Shown here piece after piece: positions 50,024-59,031 of a DNA stretch of 64,000 nucleotides; the first letter of the stretch is position 1; each line of letters opens with the position of its first letter. The translations under genes and the position numbers were made by a program. A model generated the notes under the pieces. The model was not told the DNA's origin, searched no databases, and was given only the letters and a program-made list of their open reading frames with translations. This DNA comes from Agromyces sp. SYSU T00194 (lineage in GTDB: Bacteria > Actinomycetota > Actinomycetes > Actinomycetales > Microbacteriaceae): NCBI RefSeq assembly GCF_040496035.1, contig NZ_JBEPJZ010000001.1:806001-870000 (forward strand). The letters run 5' to 3'.

Positions 50024-52120
50024 TTGGACGCGTTCACATGGGAAGAGATCGATCGGCGCGCCGTGGACACTGCTCGTGTCCTCGCGGCGGATGCGGTGGA
50101 GAAGGTCGGCAACGGCCACCCCGGTACCGCGATGAGCCTGGCGCCGGCGGCGTACCTGCTCTTCCAGAAGGTCATGCGTCGTGACCCGTCCGACCAGGAC
50201 TGGCTCGGCCGGGACCGGTTCATCCTCTCCGCCGGTCACAGCTCGCTGACCCAGTACGTCCAGCTCTACCTCGGCGGGTACGGGCTCGAGCTGGAGGACC
50301 TCGAGTCGCTCCGCACCTGGGGGTCCAAGACGCCCGGGCACCCGGAGTACGGGCACACCGACGGGGTCGAGATCACGACCGGTCCGCTCGGGCAGGGCCT
50401 GGCGTCGGCCGTGGGGTTCGCGTACGCGGCCCGGTTCGAGCGGGGCCTGTTCGACCCGGACGCGCCGGCCGGCGAGTCGCCGTTCGACCACCACGTCTAC
50501 GTGATCGCCTCCGACGGCGACCTCGAGGAGGGCGTGACCAGCGAGGCGTCCTCCCTGGCCGGGCACCAGCAGCTGGGCAACCTGGTCGTGATCTACGACT
50601 CGAACCAGATCTCGATCGAGGACGACACCGACATCGCGTTCACCGAGGACGTCGCCGCACGCTACGCCGCGTACGGCTGGCACGTGCAGACCGTCGACTG
50701 GAAGCAGACCGGGGAGTACGTCGAGGACGTGCACCAGCTGCACGCCGCGATCGAGGCCGCGAAGGCCGAGACCGGCAAGCCCTCGATCATCGTGCTGAAG
50801 ACGATCATCGGCTGGCCGGCGCCGAAGAAGCAGAACACCGGCAAGATCCACGGCTCCGCGCTCGGCGCCGAGGAACTCGCCGCGACCAAGGAGGTGCTCG
50901 GCTTCGACCCCGAGCAGCACTTCGCCGTCGCCCCCGAGGTCATCGCGCACACCCGCCTGGCCGTGGACCGCGGCGCCGTCCTGCGCGCCGAGTGGGAACT
51001 CGCGTTCCAGGCCTGGGCGACCGCGAACCCCGACCGCAAGGCGCTCCTGGACCGCGTCCGCGCCGGCGACCTGCCCGACGACATCGAAGGCGCCCTGCCC
51101 GTGTTCGAAGCCGGCACGGACGTCTCCACGCGTGCCGCGTCCGGGAAGGTCATCAACGCCCTCGCCGCACAGCTGCCCGAACTGTGGGGCGGATCAGCCG
51201 ACCTCGCCGAATCGAACCTGACCACCATCAACGGCGCCGCCTCGTTCATCCCGACCGAGCACTCCACCCACGAGTTCGCCGGCAACCCGTACGGGCGGGT
51301 GCTGCACTTCGGCATCCGCGAGCACGCCATGGCCGCGATCGTCAACGGCATCGTGCTGCACGGACCCACCCGCGCGTTCGGCGGCACGTTCCTCATCTTC
51401 AGCGACTACATGCGCCCCTCGGTGCGCCTGGCCGCACTGATGGACATCCCCTCGATCTACGTGTGGACCCACGACTCCGTCGCGCTCGGCGAGGACGGCC
51501 CCACCCACCAGCCGATCGAGCAGCTCGCGTCACTGCGCGCCATCCCGAACATGACCGTCGTGCGCCCGGGCGACGCGAACGAGACCGCGCACGCCTGGCT
51601 CGAGATGCTCAAGCGCCGCGGCGGGCCCGCGGGCATCGCCCTGACCCGCCAGAACATCCCCGTGTTCGCACGCGGCGACGGCGACGCCACCGGCGACACC
51701 CTCGCCTCCGCCGCAGGCGTCGCCAAGGGCGCGTACGTCATCGCCGAGGCGCCGAACGGCACCCCCGACGTGATCCTCATCGCCACCGGCTCCGAGCTCC
51801 AGCTCGCCATCACGGCACGGCAGACGCTGGCCGCCGAGGGCGTCCAGGCCCGCGTCGTCTCGGCGCCGAGCCTCGAGTGGTTCGAGGAGCAGGACGCCGA
51901 CTACCGCGAGCACGTGCTGCCCGCGGCGGTCACCGCCCGCGTGTCCGTCGAGGCGGGCCTCGCGCTCACCTGGGGCCGCTACGTCGGCGACCACGGCCGC
52001 AGCGTCTCGATCGAGCACTTCGGCGCCTCCGCCGACGCCCGCACCCTGTTCGAGCAGTTCGGCCTCACCACCGACGCGGTCGTCGCGGCCGCCCGCGAGA
52101 CCCTCCGGGCGTCCTCGTGA
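50024..52120 (+). CDS. tkt: Transketolase
   Basis: 698 residues. Thiamine-diphosphate and substrate motifs are intact: VEKVGNGHPGTAMSLAPAAY, GHPEYGHTDGVEITTGPLGQG and the ThDP GDG...N motif (ASDGDLEEGVTSEAS...YDSNQI). The central FGGTFLIFSDYMRPS and LTRQNIP are also typical. It links erythrose 4-phosphate with the pentose-phosphate and glycolytic pools, exactly the product of the divergent operon. The start is TTG, supported by GAAGGAG 6-7 nt upstream. A chromosomal housekeeping copy probably exists elsewhere. Confidence 0.95.
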   Translation: MDAFTWEEIDRRAVDTARVLAADAVEKVGNGHPGTAMSLAPAAYLLFQKVMRRDPSDQDWLGRDRFILSAGHSSLTQYVQLYLGGYGLELEDLESLRTWGSKTPGHPEYGHTDGVEITTGPLGQGLASAVGFAYAARFERGLFDPDAPAGESPFDHHVYVIASDGDLEEGVTSEASSLAGHQQLGNLVVIYDSNQISIEDDTDIAFTEDVAARYAAYGWHVQTVDWKQTGEYVEDVHQLHAAIEAAKAETGKPSIIVLKTIIGWPAPKKQNTGKIHGSALGAEELAATKEVLGFDPEQHFAVAPEVIAHTRLAVDRGAVLRAEWELAFQAWATANPDRKALLDRVRAGDLPDDIEGALPVFEAGTDVSTRAASGKVINALAAQLPELWGGSADLAESNLTTINGAASFIPTEHSTHEFAGNPYGRVLHFGIREHAMAAIVNGIVLHGPTRAFGGTFLIFSDYMRPSVRLAALMDIPSIYVWTHDSVALGEDGPTHQPIEQLASLRAIPNMTVVRPGDANETAHAWLEMLKRRGGPAGIALTRQNIPVFARGDGDATGDTLASAAGVAKGAYVIAEAPNGTPDVILIATGSELQLAITARQTLAAEGVQARVVSAPSLEWFEEQDADYREHVLPAAVTARVSVEAGLALTWGRYVGDHGRSVSIEHFGASADARTLFEQFGLTTDAVVAAARETLRASS

Positions 52121-53142
52121 ACGCCGCGTCGATGCGCGCGAGCGTCCTGGTCGGGCCGGGGCACGTCGAGCTCCGGGACCGGTCCGTGCCCCGGCCGCAG
52201 CCCGACGAGGTGCTCGTGCGGGTCACCGCGGTCGGCGTGTGCGGCTCCGACGTGCACTTCTACCGCGACGGCCACCTGGGCGACTGGCAGGTGACGGAGC
52301 CCCTCGTGCTCGGTCACGAGTCGGGCGGCACGATCGTCGCCGCAGGCGACGACATCGATCCCGCTCGCGTCGGCGAACGGGTCTCGATCGAGCCGCAGCA
52401 TCCGTCGCCCTCGTCGCCCGAGACGCTCCGCGGCGACTACCACCTCGATCCGCACATGCGGTTCTACGCGGTTCCCGGCACGGACGGCGCCTTCCAGGAG
52501 TACGTCACGATCCAGGGCCACTTCGCGCATCGCATCCCCGACGGGGTGACCGACCACGCGGCCGCACTGATGGAGCCCCTGTCGGTCGCGATCGCCACGG
52601 CCCGGAAGGCCGGGTTCACGCCGGGCTCACGCGTGCTCATCGCCGGTGCGGGCCCGGTCGGCATCGCACTCGCGCAGGTCGCGCGCGCCTACGGCGTGAC
52701 CGAGGTCATCGTCTCCGACGTGGCGGCGGCGCGCCGCGAGAGCGCACTCCGCTTCGGCGCGCACGAGGTCATCGACCCGCGTGCGACGCGGGGGACGGAC
52801 CTGCCGCAGGTCGACGCGTTCGTCGACGCATCCGGCGCGGAGTCGGCCGTGCGCGAGGGCATCTCGACCGTGCGGCCGTCGGGCAGGGTCGTGCTCGTCG
52901 GCATGGGCCTCCCCGAGATCGCGCTGCCCGTCACGACGATCCAGAACCGGGAGCTGGTCGTCACGGGGGTCTTCCGCTACGCCAACACCTGGCCGACCGC
53001 GATCTCCCTGGTCGCATCGGGGCAGGTCGACCTCGATGCGATGGTGACGGGCACCTTCGGCCTGGGCGAGGTGCAGGCGGCGCTCGAGTCGACCGTCGAC
53101 CCCGCGACCATCAAGTCCATCGTGGAGCCGTTCCGGCCCTAG
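52117..53142 (+). CDS. Sorbitol/xylitol-type polyol dehydrogenase (MDR) lacking structural-zinc cysteines
   Basis: 341 residues. The catalytic zinc region is GVCGSDVHFYRDGHLGDW and VLGHESGG, with the later EPLSV carrying the Glu typical of sorbitol dehydrogenases. The Rossmann motif is IAGAGPVGIALAQ. Where MDRs usually carry four Cys for structural zinc, it reads EPQHPSPSSPETLRGDYHL with no Cys at all. The GTG overlaps the transketolase stop. It probably oxidises a second polyol isomer for the pathway; the substrate is unknown. Confidence 0.9.
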   Translation: MNAASMRASVLVGPGHVELRDRSVPRPQPDEVLVRVTAVGVCGSDVHFYRDGHLGDWQVTEPLVLGHESGGTIVAAGDDIDPARVGERVSIEPQHPSPSSPETLRGDYHLDPHMRFYAVPGTDGAFQEYVTIQGHFAHRIPDGVTDHAAALMEPLSVAIATARKAGFTPGSRVLIAGAGPVGIALAQVARAYGVTEVIVSDVAAARRESALRFGAHEVIDPRATRGTDLPQVDAFVDASGAESAVREGISTVRPSGRVVLVGMGLPEIALPVTTIQNRELVVTGVFRYANTWPTAISLVASGQVDLDAMVTGTFGLGEVQAALESTVDPATIKSIVEPFRP

Positions 53143-53210
53143 CGGTCTCCGGCGGGCGACCGTGGTTGCGGCCGCCCGTGGACGATCTGCTCCCTCCACG
53201 GAGGCGGGCA

Positions 53211-53251
53211 GGCGGATGCCCCGGGGCGCACGCGGCCCCGGGGCATCCGCC
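53211..53251. terminator. Strong bidirectional terminator hairpin
   Basis: GGCGGATGCCCCGGGGC (53211-53227) and GCCCCGGGGCATCCGCC (53235-53251) are a perfect 17-bp stem with a 7-nt loop. It lies midway between the convergent polyol dehydrogenase and livK-like genes, so it should serve both. No T-tract is present. Confidence 0.75.
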
Positions 53252-53268
53252 GCTCGACTCGGCCGGCG

Positions 53269-54540
53269 TCAGCCGACCGGGATGCCGTCGTTCTCGATCG
53301 GGGCCGAGCCGCCGTCGTACACCTCGACCGGGCCGTCGCCGGAGTCGGTCACGAACGGCGAGCCGTCGATCGGCACCTGCGCGCCGCTCACGACCTGCGT
53401 GATCTGCGCGCCGGCGTAGCCCGCGTGGCTGTCGGAGCCGAAGGCGAGGGGCACGACGCCGCTGCCGACGAGCTCGCCCGAGGCGACGACCTCGAGCAGC
53501 GACTCGCGGGTGGGGTTGTCGCCGGCCTTGGCGAGCGCCTCGGCGGTCAGGTAGCCGATCGCCATGCCGTAGACGGTGTTGCCGTCGAAGACGTCGGGGT
53601 CGCCGTACTCGTCGTTGATGTCGCGGAACAGCTGCACCCACTCGTCGCTGTCGTCGCCGGCGGCGCCGAGGTAGTTCGACGAGATGAAGCCCTCGAGCAG
53701 CAGCGGTGCCGCGTCACCGAGGTACTCGGCGAGGGTCGGGTAGTCGGCGCCGGGGTTGGCGGTGATGTACTGCGGGAACCAGCCGAGCTGCGCCGCCGTG
53801 CCGATCGTCAGCGCGGTGAACCCGGGGATGGAGGCGAGGAACGCCACGTCGCATCCGGCCGACTGCATCGCCACGACCTGTGGCGCGACGTCCTGGTTCG
53901 AGACCGTGTAGACCTGCGACTCGGCGAAGTCGGCGCCGAGGGTCTGCAGCACGCCCGCCGAGAAGTCCTCGCCGAAGTCGTCGTCCTGGCCGAGGAAGCA
54001 GTACGTGCCGTCGGCGAACTCCTCCGCGGCGTACGCGCCGAGGATCTTGCCCTCGCGGGTGTAGTCGGTGTTCACGCCGAAGGTCATCGGGTACGCGTCG
54101 GGCTGGTCCCAGGCGAGGCTGCCGGATGCCACGAAGAGGTCGGGCACCTCGTTGTCGTTCAGGAAGTCGAGCACCGCGCTGTGCGTGGGCGTGCCGAGGC
54201 CGCCGACGATCGCGAAGACCTCGTCTTCGAGCACGAGCTCGCGCACGACGGTCTGGGTCTCGGCGGGGTTGTAGCCGTCGTCCTTCACGAGGTACTCGAT
54301 GGTGCGGCCGTTGATGCCGCCGTTGTCGTTCACGTAGTCGAAGTACGCCTGGGTCGCGGCGGAGATCGACGCGTAGCCCGCGGCGGCGGGGCCGGTGAGC
54401 GGCTGGTGCGTGCCGATCACGATCGACTCCTCGGTGACGCCGGGCGCGGCGTCCCCGGGGGTGCTGCACGCGGCGAGCGCCGGTACGGCGAGGGCCGCGG
54501 CGCCGAGCGCGGCGATCCATCGGGTGGTGTGCTGTGTCAT
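53269..54540 (-). CDS. Branched-chain-type ABC transporter substrate-binding lipoprotein (LivK-like)
   Basis: 423 residues. The signal peptide ends in lipobox ALAAC with Cys25. The mature protein is a Leu/Ile/Val-binding type 1 fold: IVIGTHQPLTGPAAAGYASIS, YFDYVNDNGGINGRTIEYLVKDDGYNPAETQ, and FAIVGGLGTPTHSAV. In catabolic clusters such proteins bind aromatic or aliphatic acids as well as amino acids. Here, with SDR and quinone-oxidoreductase genes upstream, an organic acid is plausible. It is the last gene of the livGFHMK operon. Confidence 0.92.
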   Translation of the reverse strand: MTQHTTRWIAALGAAALAVPALAACSTPGDAAPGVTEESIVIGTHQPLTGPAAAGYASISAATQAYFDYVNDNGGINGRTIEYLVKDDGYNPAETQTVVRELVLEDEVFAIVGGLGTPTHSAVLDFLNDNEVPDLFVASGSLAWDQPDAYPMTFGVNTDYTREGKILGAYAAEEFADGTYCFLGQDDDFGEDFSAGVLQTLGADFAESQVYTVSNQDVAPQVVAMQSAGCDVAFLASIPGFTALTIGTAAQLGWFPQYITANPGADYPTLAEYLGDAAPLLLEGFISSNYLGAAGDDSDEWVQLFRDINDEYGDPDVFDGNTVYGMAIGYLTAEALAKAGDNPTRESLLEVVASGELVGSGVVPLAFGSDSHAGYAGAQITQVVSGAQVPIDGSPFVTDSGDGPVEVYDGGSAPIENDGIPVG

Positions 54541-54596
54541 CGTCGACACCCTTTCTCTCGGTGTGGGCAACACGGGGTTGTGGTGGTGGTGCGTGT

Positions 54597-55718
54597 TCAG
54601 GTGGTGGTGCGGGTGGTGCGAGAGCGGATGCGACCCCGCAGGGCGACGAGCGCCCCCTGGATGCCGCGCGGTGCGACGATCATGATCACGACGAGCAGGG
54701 CGCCGAAGATCAGGACCGCCAGGTTCCCGTCGAGCCGGCTCACGGCGTCGTCGGGAAGCGGGAGGGCCTCCGTGAGGGCGGCGATGCCCTCGGGAAGCAG
54801 CACGAGCAGCAGCGCGCCCCAGACGGCGCCGGCCAGCGTGCCGGTGCCGCCGACGACGACCGCGACCAGCAGGAACAGCGAGAACGCCAGGCCGTAGGCG
54901 CCCGGGCTCGCGGCCTGGGTCACGTACGCGAGCACCGCGCCGCCGAGGCCGGCCGCGCCTGCGCTGATCGCGAAGGCCTGCACCTTCACCCGGAACGGGT
55001 CGATGCCCGAGAGCCGGGCCGCTGCCGTGTCGTCGCGCACGGCCTGCATGCGGATGCCGCTGGGGGAGCGCACGAGCTGCGCGAGCAGCACGAGCACGAT
55101 CGCGGCGGCCGCGAGCGCGACCCACGCCTGCCACTGCTCGTTGGCGATCACCGTGGCGAGCGCGTCGGGGCGTCGCTCGGTGCGCACGTACAGCCCCTGG
55201 TCGCCGCCGAGCACGGTGGAGAATGTGCTCGTCACCGCCGGGAACGCCAGCACGAGCGCGAGCGTGAGGCCCGCGAGGTACGGGCCGTGCAGGCGCGCGC
55301 CGGCCACGCCGACGAGCGTGCCGAACGCGGTCGCCACGACCACCGCGACGAGGAACGGCGCCACGAGCAGCACCGGCCCGGTCACGCCCGCCTCGGCGAG
55401 CGCGTTCGAGGTGAGCGCGAACCCGTAGGCGCCGGTCGCCATGAACGCGGCGTGCCCGAGCGAGAGCTGGCCGGTGCGGCCGATCAGCACGGTCAGCCCC
55501 GCGGTCGCGCAGACGTAGGCCGCCGCGAGCGACAGGAGGTAGTTGCGGTACGGGTCGAGCAGGAACGTCGCGCCGACGGCGAGCACCAGCCCGACGGCGG
55601 CGACGGCGTACCGCCCGCGGGCGGTCGCGGTGAAGCGCGGGCGCGGGCTCGGGGCATCCGCTCGCTGCTGCATCGTGGACGCGTGCGTCTCGGCCGTTCG
55701 TTCGGTCGTGGCGGTCAT
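54597..55718 (-). CDS. livM: Branched-chain-type ABC transporter permease (LivM-like)
   Basis: 373 residues. About ten hydrophobic helices follow a ~30-residue polar leader. Family motifs are GRTGQLSLGHAAFMATGAYGFAL, AVRDDTAAARLSGIDPFRVKVQAFAIS and GGTGTLAGAVWGALLLVLLPE. The start overlaps the LivH stop (ATGA). Together with LivH it forms the membrane channel. The Pro/Arg-rich N-terminal leader is longer than in E. coli LivM. Confidence 0.92.
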   Translation of the reverse strand: MTATTERTAETHASTMQQRADAPSPRPRFTATARGRYAVAAVGLVLAVGATFLLDPYRNYLLSLAAAYVCATAGLTVLIGRTGQLSLGHAAFMATGAYGFALTSNALAEAGVTGPVLLVAPFLVAVVVATAFGTLVGVAGARLHGPYLAGLTLALVLAFPAVTSTFSTVLGGDQGLYVRTERRPDALATVIANEQWQAWVALAAAAIVLVLLAQLVRSPSGIRMQAVRDDTAAARLSGIDPFRVKVQAFAISAGAAGLGGAVLAYVTQAASPGAYGLAFSLFLLVAVVVGGTGTLAGAVWGALLLVLLPEGIAALTEALPLPDDAVSRLDGNLAVLIFGALLVVIMIVAPRGIQGALVALRGRIRSRTTRTTT

Positions 55719-56596
55719 GCGACCCTCGCCTCCCTCGCGGCGAACAGTCCCTGCGGTCGCACCAGCAGCACCACGAGCAGGATCACGACGATCGCGATGG
55801 GCGCGAACGTGGCGCCGGCGAACGCCGTGACGAACGTGAGGATCACGCCGATCGCGAGGCCCGCCACCACCGCGCCGACCGGGGAGTCGAGCCCACCGAC
55901 GATCGCGACGGTGAACGCGTAGACGAACAGCAGGTCGGCCGCGTGCGGGTTGAGGCCGAGCTCCGTGGGCACCACGAGCAGCGCGGCGAGGCCGCCGACC
56001 GCGGCCGAGAGCGTCCAGCCGAGGGTGCGCATGCGGTCGACGCGCACGCCGTTCAGGCGCGAGACCTCGGGGGCGAACGCGGCGGCGCGCATCGCCAGCC
56101 CCACGCCGGTGCGGGTGAACAGCAGCGCCAGCCCGAGCATCAGCACTCCGACCACGGCGAGCACGAACAGCGAGTACGGCGAGATCACCGCGACGTCGCC
56201 GATGCGGAGCGGTTCGCGCGGGAACGGCGCCGGCATGGGCCGGTAGTCGGCGCCGAACGCGATGGCGAGCGACGACGTGAGCACCATGACCAGGCCGATC
56301 GCCACGATGACGGCGGCGAGCGGATTGCCCGTGTCGACGAACCGCATCACGCCCCGCTCGACGGCCCAGCCGAGCACCGCGCCCGAGACCAGGGCCGCGG
56401 CGAGGCCGAGCCAGTAGTTGCCCGTCAGCCCGGTGACGTGGAAGGCCACGTAGCAGGAGACGGTCGCCATCGCGCCCTGCGCGAAGTTGGCGATGCGGGC
56501 CGCGCGCCAGATCAGCACCAGCGCCAGCGCGAACGCGGCGAAGACCGCTCCGCGCGCGAGGCCGGTGCCGGCGAGCAGCAGGATCGGGTCGTCCAT
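55715..56596 (-). CDS. livH: Branched-chain-type ABC transporter permease (LivH-like)
   Basis: 293 residues with about eight transmembrane helices. The N-terminal motif is LLLAGTGLARGAVFAAFALALVLIWRAARIANFAQGAM, and the EAA-like loop contains TGVGLAMRAAAFAPEVSRLNGVRVDRM. GGLDSPVGAVVAGLAIGV lies in the last third. It starts directly at the end of livF and overlaps livM, so expression is tightly coupled. Confidence 0.92.
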   Translation of the reverse strand: MDDPILLLAGTGLARGAVFAAFALALVLIWRAARIANFAQGAMATVSCYVAFHVTGLTGNYWLGLAAALVSGAVLGWAVERGVMRFVDTGNPLAAVIVAIGLVMVLTSSLAIAFGADYRPMPAPFPREPLRIGDVAVISPYSLFVLAVVGVLMLGLALLFTRTGVGLAMRAAAFAPEVSRLNGVRVDRMRTLGWTLSAAVGGLAALLVVPTELGLNPHAADLLFVYAFTVAIVGGLDSPVGAVVAGLAIGVILTFVTAFAGATFAPIAIVVILLVVLLVRPQGLFAAREARVA

Positions 56597-57355
56597 TCAG
56601 AACCCCAGGTAGGCGTGTCGGAGCTGCTCGTCGTCGAGCAGCGCGGCGGACGGGCGGGCGGTCACGACCGAGCCGAGGTTCAGCACGACCCCGGTGTCGG
56701 CGACGGAGAGGGCGCTGCGCACGTTCTGCTCGACCAGCAGGATCGACAGGCCCCGCTCGGCGCGCAGGTGCGCGAGCACCCCGAGGATCTCGGCGACGAT
56801 GCGCGGGGCCAGGCCGAGCGACGGCTCGTCGAGCAGCAGCAGGCGGGGGTGCGCGACGAGTGCGCGGGCGATCGCGAGCATCTGCCGCTCGCCGCCCGAG
56901 AGCGCGTGGCCGTGGCTGGTGCGGCGCGCGGCGAGCGCGGGGAAGAGGTCGTACGCGGCGTCGACGTCGGCGCGCAGCTCGCGCCGGTCGCGCCGCCAGA
57001 GCCCGCCGAGGCGGAGGTTCTCGTCGACCGTGAGCTCGGCGACCGCGTGCCGCCCCTCGGGCACGTGCACGATGCCGCGGCGGATGCGGTCTTCGACGCG
57101 GTCGCCCGCGAGGTCGTGCCCGTCGAAGCGCACGGTGCCCTGCTGCGCGGGCAGCAGGCCCGACAGGGTGCGGAGCAGGGTGGACTTGCCGGCGCCGTTC
57201 GCGCCGACCACGGCGACGACCGCGCCCTGCGGCACGGCCAGGTCGACGCCGTGGAGCACCTCGCCCTGCCCGTATCCGGCGACGAGGCCGCTGACCTCGA
57301 GCAGGGGCGCGGGCCCGGCTTCGGGGCGCGCGGTGGCGGTGAGCGTGTCGGTCAC
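56597..57355 (-). CDS. livF: Branched-chain-type ABC transporter ATP-binding protein (LivF-like)
   Basis: 252 residues. Walker A is GANGAGKST, the LivF-specific HVPEGRHAVAELTVDENL follows, the signature is LSGGERQM and Walker B is LLLLDEPSLGLAP. The His switch region reads ILLVEQNVRSAL. The GTG start overlaps the livG stop (GTGA). Its product pairs with LivG to drive import. Confidence 0.94.
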   Translation of the reverse strand: MTDTLTATARPEAGPAPLLEVSGLVAGYGQGEVLHGVDLAVPQGAVVAVVGANGAGKSTLLRTLSGLLPAQQGTVRFDGHDLAGDRVEDRIRRGIVHVPEGRHAVAELTVDENLRLGGLWRRDRRELRADVDAAYDLFPALAARRTSHGHALSGGERQMLAIARALVAHPRLLLLDEPSLGLAPRIVAEILGVLAHLRAERGLSILLVEQNVRSALSVADTGVVLNLGSVVTARPSAALLDDEQLRHAYLGF

Positions 57356-58188
57356 GCGGCATCCTCTCCCTCGACGTCGACGCCGAGGTACGCGTCGACG
57401 ACCGCCTGGTCGTCGCGGATCTCGTCGGGCGTGCCCGTCGCGAGCATGCGCCCCGAGTCGAGCACCGCGATGCGGTCGCAGAGCGACATGACCAGGTCGA
57501 CGTGGTGCTCGACCAGCAGCACCGAGCGGCCGTGCTCGCCGCCGGCGAAGTCGCGCACGAGGGCGGCGAGCTCGTCGATGTCGGCGGCGCCGAGGCCGCC
57601 CGCGGGTTCGTCGAGCAGCAGCAGGTGCGGCTCGGAGACGAAGGCGCGGGCCAGGGCGACGCGCTTGCGCTCGGGGTAGGGCAGGGCCTCGGGCATCCGC
57701 TCGCCCGCACCGGCGAGGCCGACCCGCTCGAGCGCGGCCTCGGCCCGGGCGGATGCCTCGCGCAGGAAGCGGCTCGACGCGGGGGCGCCGACCAGGCCGG
57801 CGCCGGCGCCGGGAGCGTCGTGGCTGAGCCCGGCCATGACGTTCTGGCGCACCGTGAGCCCCGGGAACAGCCCGAGCCCCTGCAGGGTGCGGGCCACGCC
57901 GAGGCCGGTGAGGCGGTGCGGGCGAGGGCGGTCGGCGCCCATCACCGTGACGGTGCCGGTGCGGGGGCGCACGATGCCGCAGGCGACGTTGAAGAGGGTC
58001 GTCTTCCCGGCGCCGTTCGGCCCGATGAGCCCGACGACCTCGCCCGCGCCGACCGTGAGCGACGCGTCGTCGATGGCGAGGATGCCGCCGAAGCGGACCG
58101 TCACGTGGTCGAGCCGCAGGGGGGTGCTGCCGGGCGTCTTCCCGGGGGTCGCGCCCTCGTCGGGGGTGGGTGGAGCGTCGGCGGACAT
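57352..58188 (-). CDS. livG: Branched-chain-type ABC transporter ATP-binding protein (LivG-like)
   Basis: 278 residues. A ~22-residue Pro/Gly/Thr-rich leader precedes the NBD. Walker A is GPNGAGKTT, the LivG-type GVARTLQGLGLFPGLTVRQNVMAGL follows, and Walker B is LLLLDEPAGGLGAAD. The canonical LSGGQ signature is replaced by the weak ALPYPERKRVALARA, as is usual in LivG. It is the first gene after an operator-like palindrome at 58239, so it starts the livGFHMK transcription unit. Confidence 0.92.
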   Translation of the reverse strand: MSADAPPTPDEGATPGKTPGSTPLRLDHVTVRFGGILAIDDASLTVGAGEVVGLIGPNGAGKTTLFNVACGIVRPRTGTVTVMGADRPRPHRLTGLGVARTLQGLGLFPGLTVRQNVMAGLSHDAPGAGAGLVGAPASSRFLREASARAEAALERVGLAGAGERMPEALPYPERKRVALARAFVSEPHLLLLDEPAGGLGAADIDELAALVRDFAGGEHGRSVLLVEHHVDLVMSLCDRIAVLDSGRMLATGTPDEIRDDQAVVDAYLGVDVEGEDAA

Positions 58189-58224
58189 GGGCACCTCGTC
58201 GTGTCGCAGGTCGTTGGTGCGGCC

Positions 58225-58252
58225 ACTGTAGCAGAGAAACCGACTGGGCGGT
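58225..58252 (-). promoter_or_regulatory. TetR-type operator upstream of livG (site 3) with -10 box
   Basis: ACCGA-CTGG-GCGGT (58239-58252 on the plus strand) sits in the spacer upstream of a minus-strand -10 box TACAGT (58225-58230), 37 nt before the livG ATG. It shares the flanking AAAC...ATGTT with sites 2 and 4. Confidence 0.65.
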
Positions 58253-58296
58253 ATGTTCCGTGGAGAGCGCTCCCCATCGACCCCGGCCATCGCGGG

Positions 58297-59031
58297 TCAG
58301 TGGTGCGGGAGGGAGGCCGTCAGGCCGCCGTCGACCACGAACTCGGCGCCCGTGGAGTAGCTCGACTCGTCGCTCGCGAGGAACACGATGAGCTTCGCCA
58401 CCTCCTCGGGCGCGGCGGCGCGGGCGAGCGGGATGCCTGCCTCGGCCGGGTCCATGTCGGCGGTCATCGCGGTGTCGATGAAGCCCGGATGCACCGAGTT
58501 GACGCGGATGCCGTCGCGCGCGAGCTCCAGGGCGGCCGACTTGGTGAGCCCGCGCACCGCGAACTTGCTCGCCACGTAGCCGTGCAGCGCGATGCTCCCC
58601 CGCAACCCCTCGACCGACGAGATGTTGACGATCGACCCGCCGTTGCCGGCGTCGCGCATGGCCGCCGACACCACCTTCAGGCCGAGGAAGGTGCTCGTGA
58701 CGTTGACGTCCATCATGCGCTGCCAGCGCTCGAGCGTGTACGAGCGCAGGCTGCCGCGGTCGGCGATGCCGGCGTTGTTCACCAGCACGTCGAGGCGACC
58801 CTCCACGGCGACCGTGTCGGCGACGACACGCTCCCACGCCTCCTGGTCGGTGACGTCGAGGTGCGCGAAGCGCGCGCCGGGCACCTCCGCGGCGAGCGCC
58901 GCACCGGGCTCGTCGAGCACGTCGGCCACCACGACCCGCGCGCCCTCGGCCGAGAGCGCGCGCACGTACGCGGCGCCGAGGCCGCGGGCACCGCCGGTGA
59001 CGATCGCGACCCGCCCGTCGACGCGGCCCAT
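58297..59031 (-). CDS. SDR family oxidoreductase (hydroxysteroid-dehydrogenase-like)
   Basis: 244 residues. TGGARGLG at 12-19, NNAG at 85-88, and a catalytic set of Ser139, Tyr152 and Lys156 (GYVASK). The sequence is close to 3-alpha/20-beta-hydroxysteroid-type and 2,5-dichloro-dienediol-type SDRs. Its ATG overlaps the quinone-oxidoreductase stop by 1 nt (TGATG). It is the last gene of the TetR-containing operon. The substrate is unknown, though CoA esters or cyclic alcohols are plausible. Confidence 0.9.
   Translation of the reverse strand: MGRVDGRVAIVTGGARGLGAAYVRALSAEGARVVVADVLDEPGAALAAEVPGARFAHLDVTDQEAWERVVADTVAVEGRLDVLVNNAGIADRGSLRSYTLERWQRMMDVNVTSTFLGLKVVSAAMRDAGNGGSIVNISSVEGLRGSIALHGYVASKFAVRGLTKSAALELARDGIRVNSVHPGFIDTAMTADMDPAEAGIPLARAAAPEEVAKLIVFLASDESSYSTGAEFVVDGGLTASLPHH

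Noticed and set aside
50024-50039. Internal ATG/GTG as the transketolase start
   Set aside because: The TTG at 50024 has a strong GAAGGAG site at the right distance, and later starts would remove conserved N-terminal residues.
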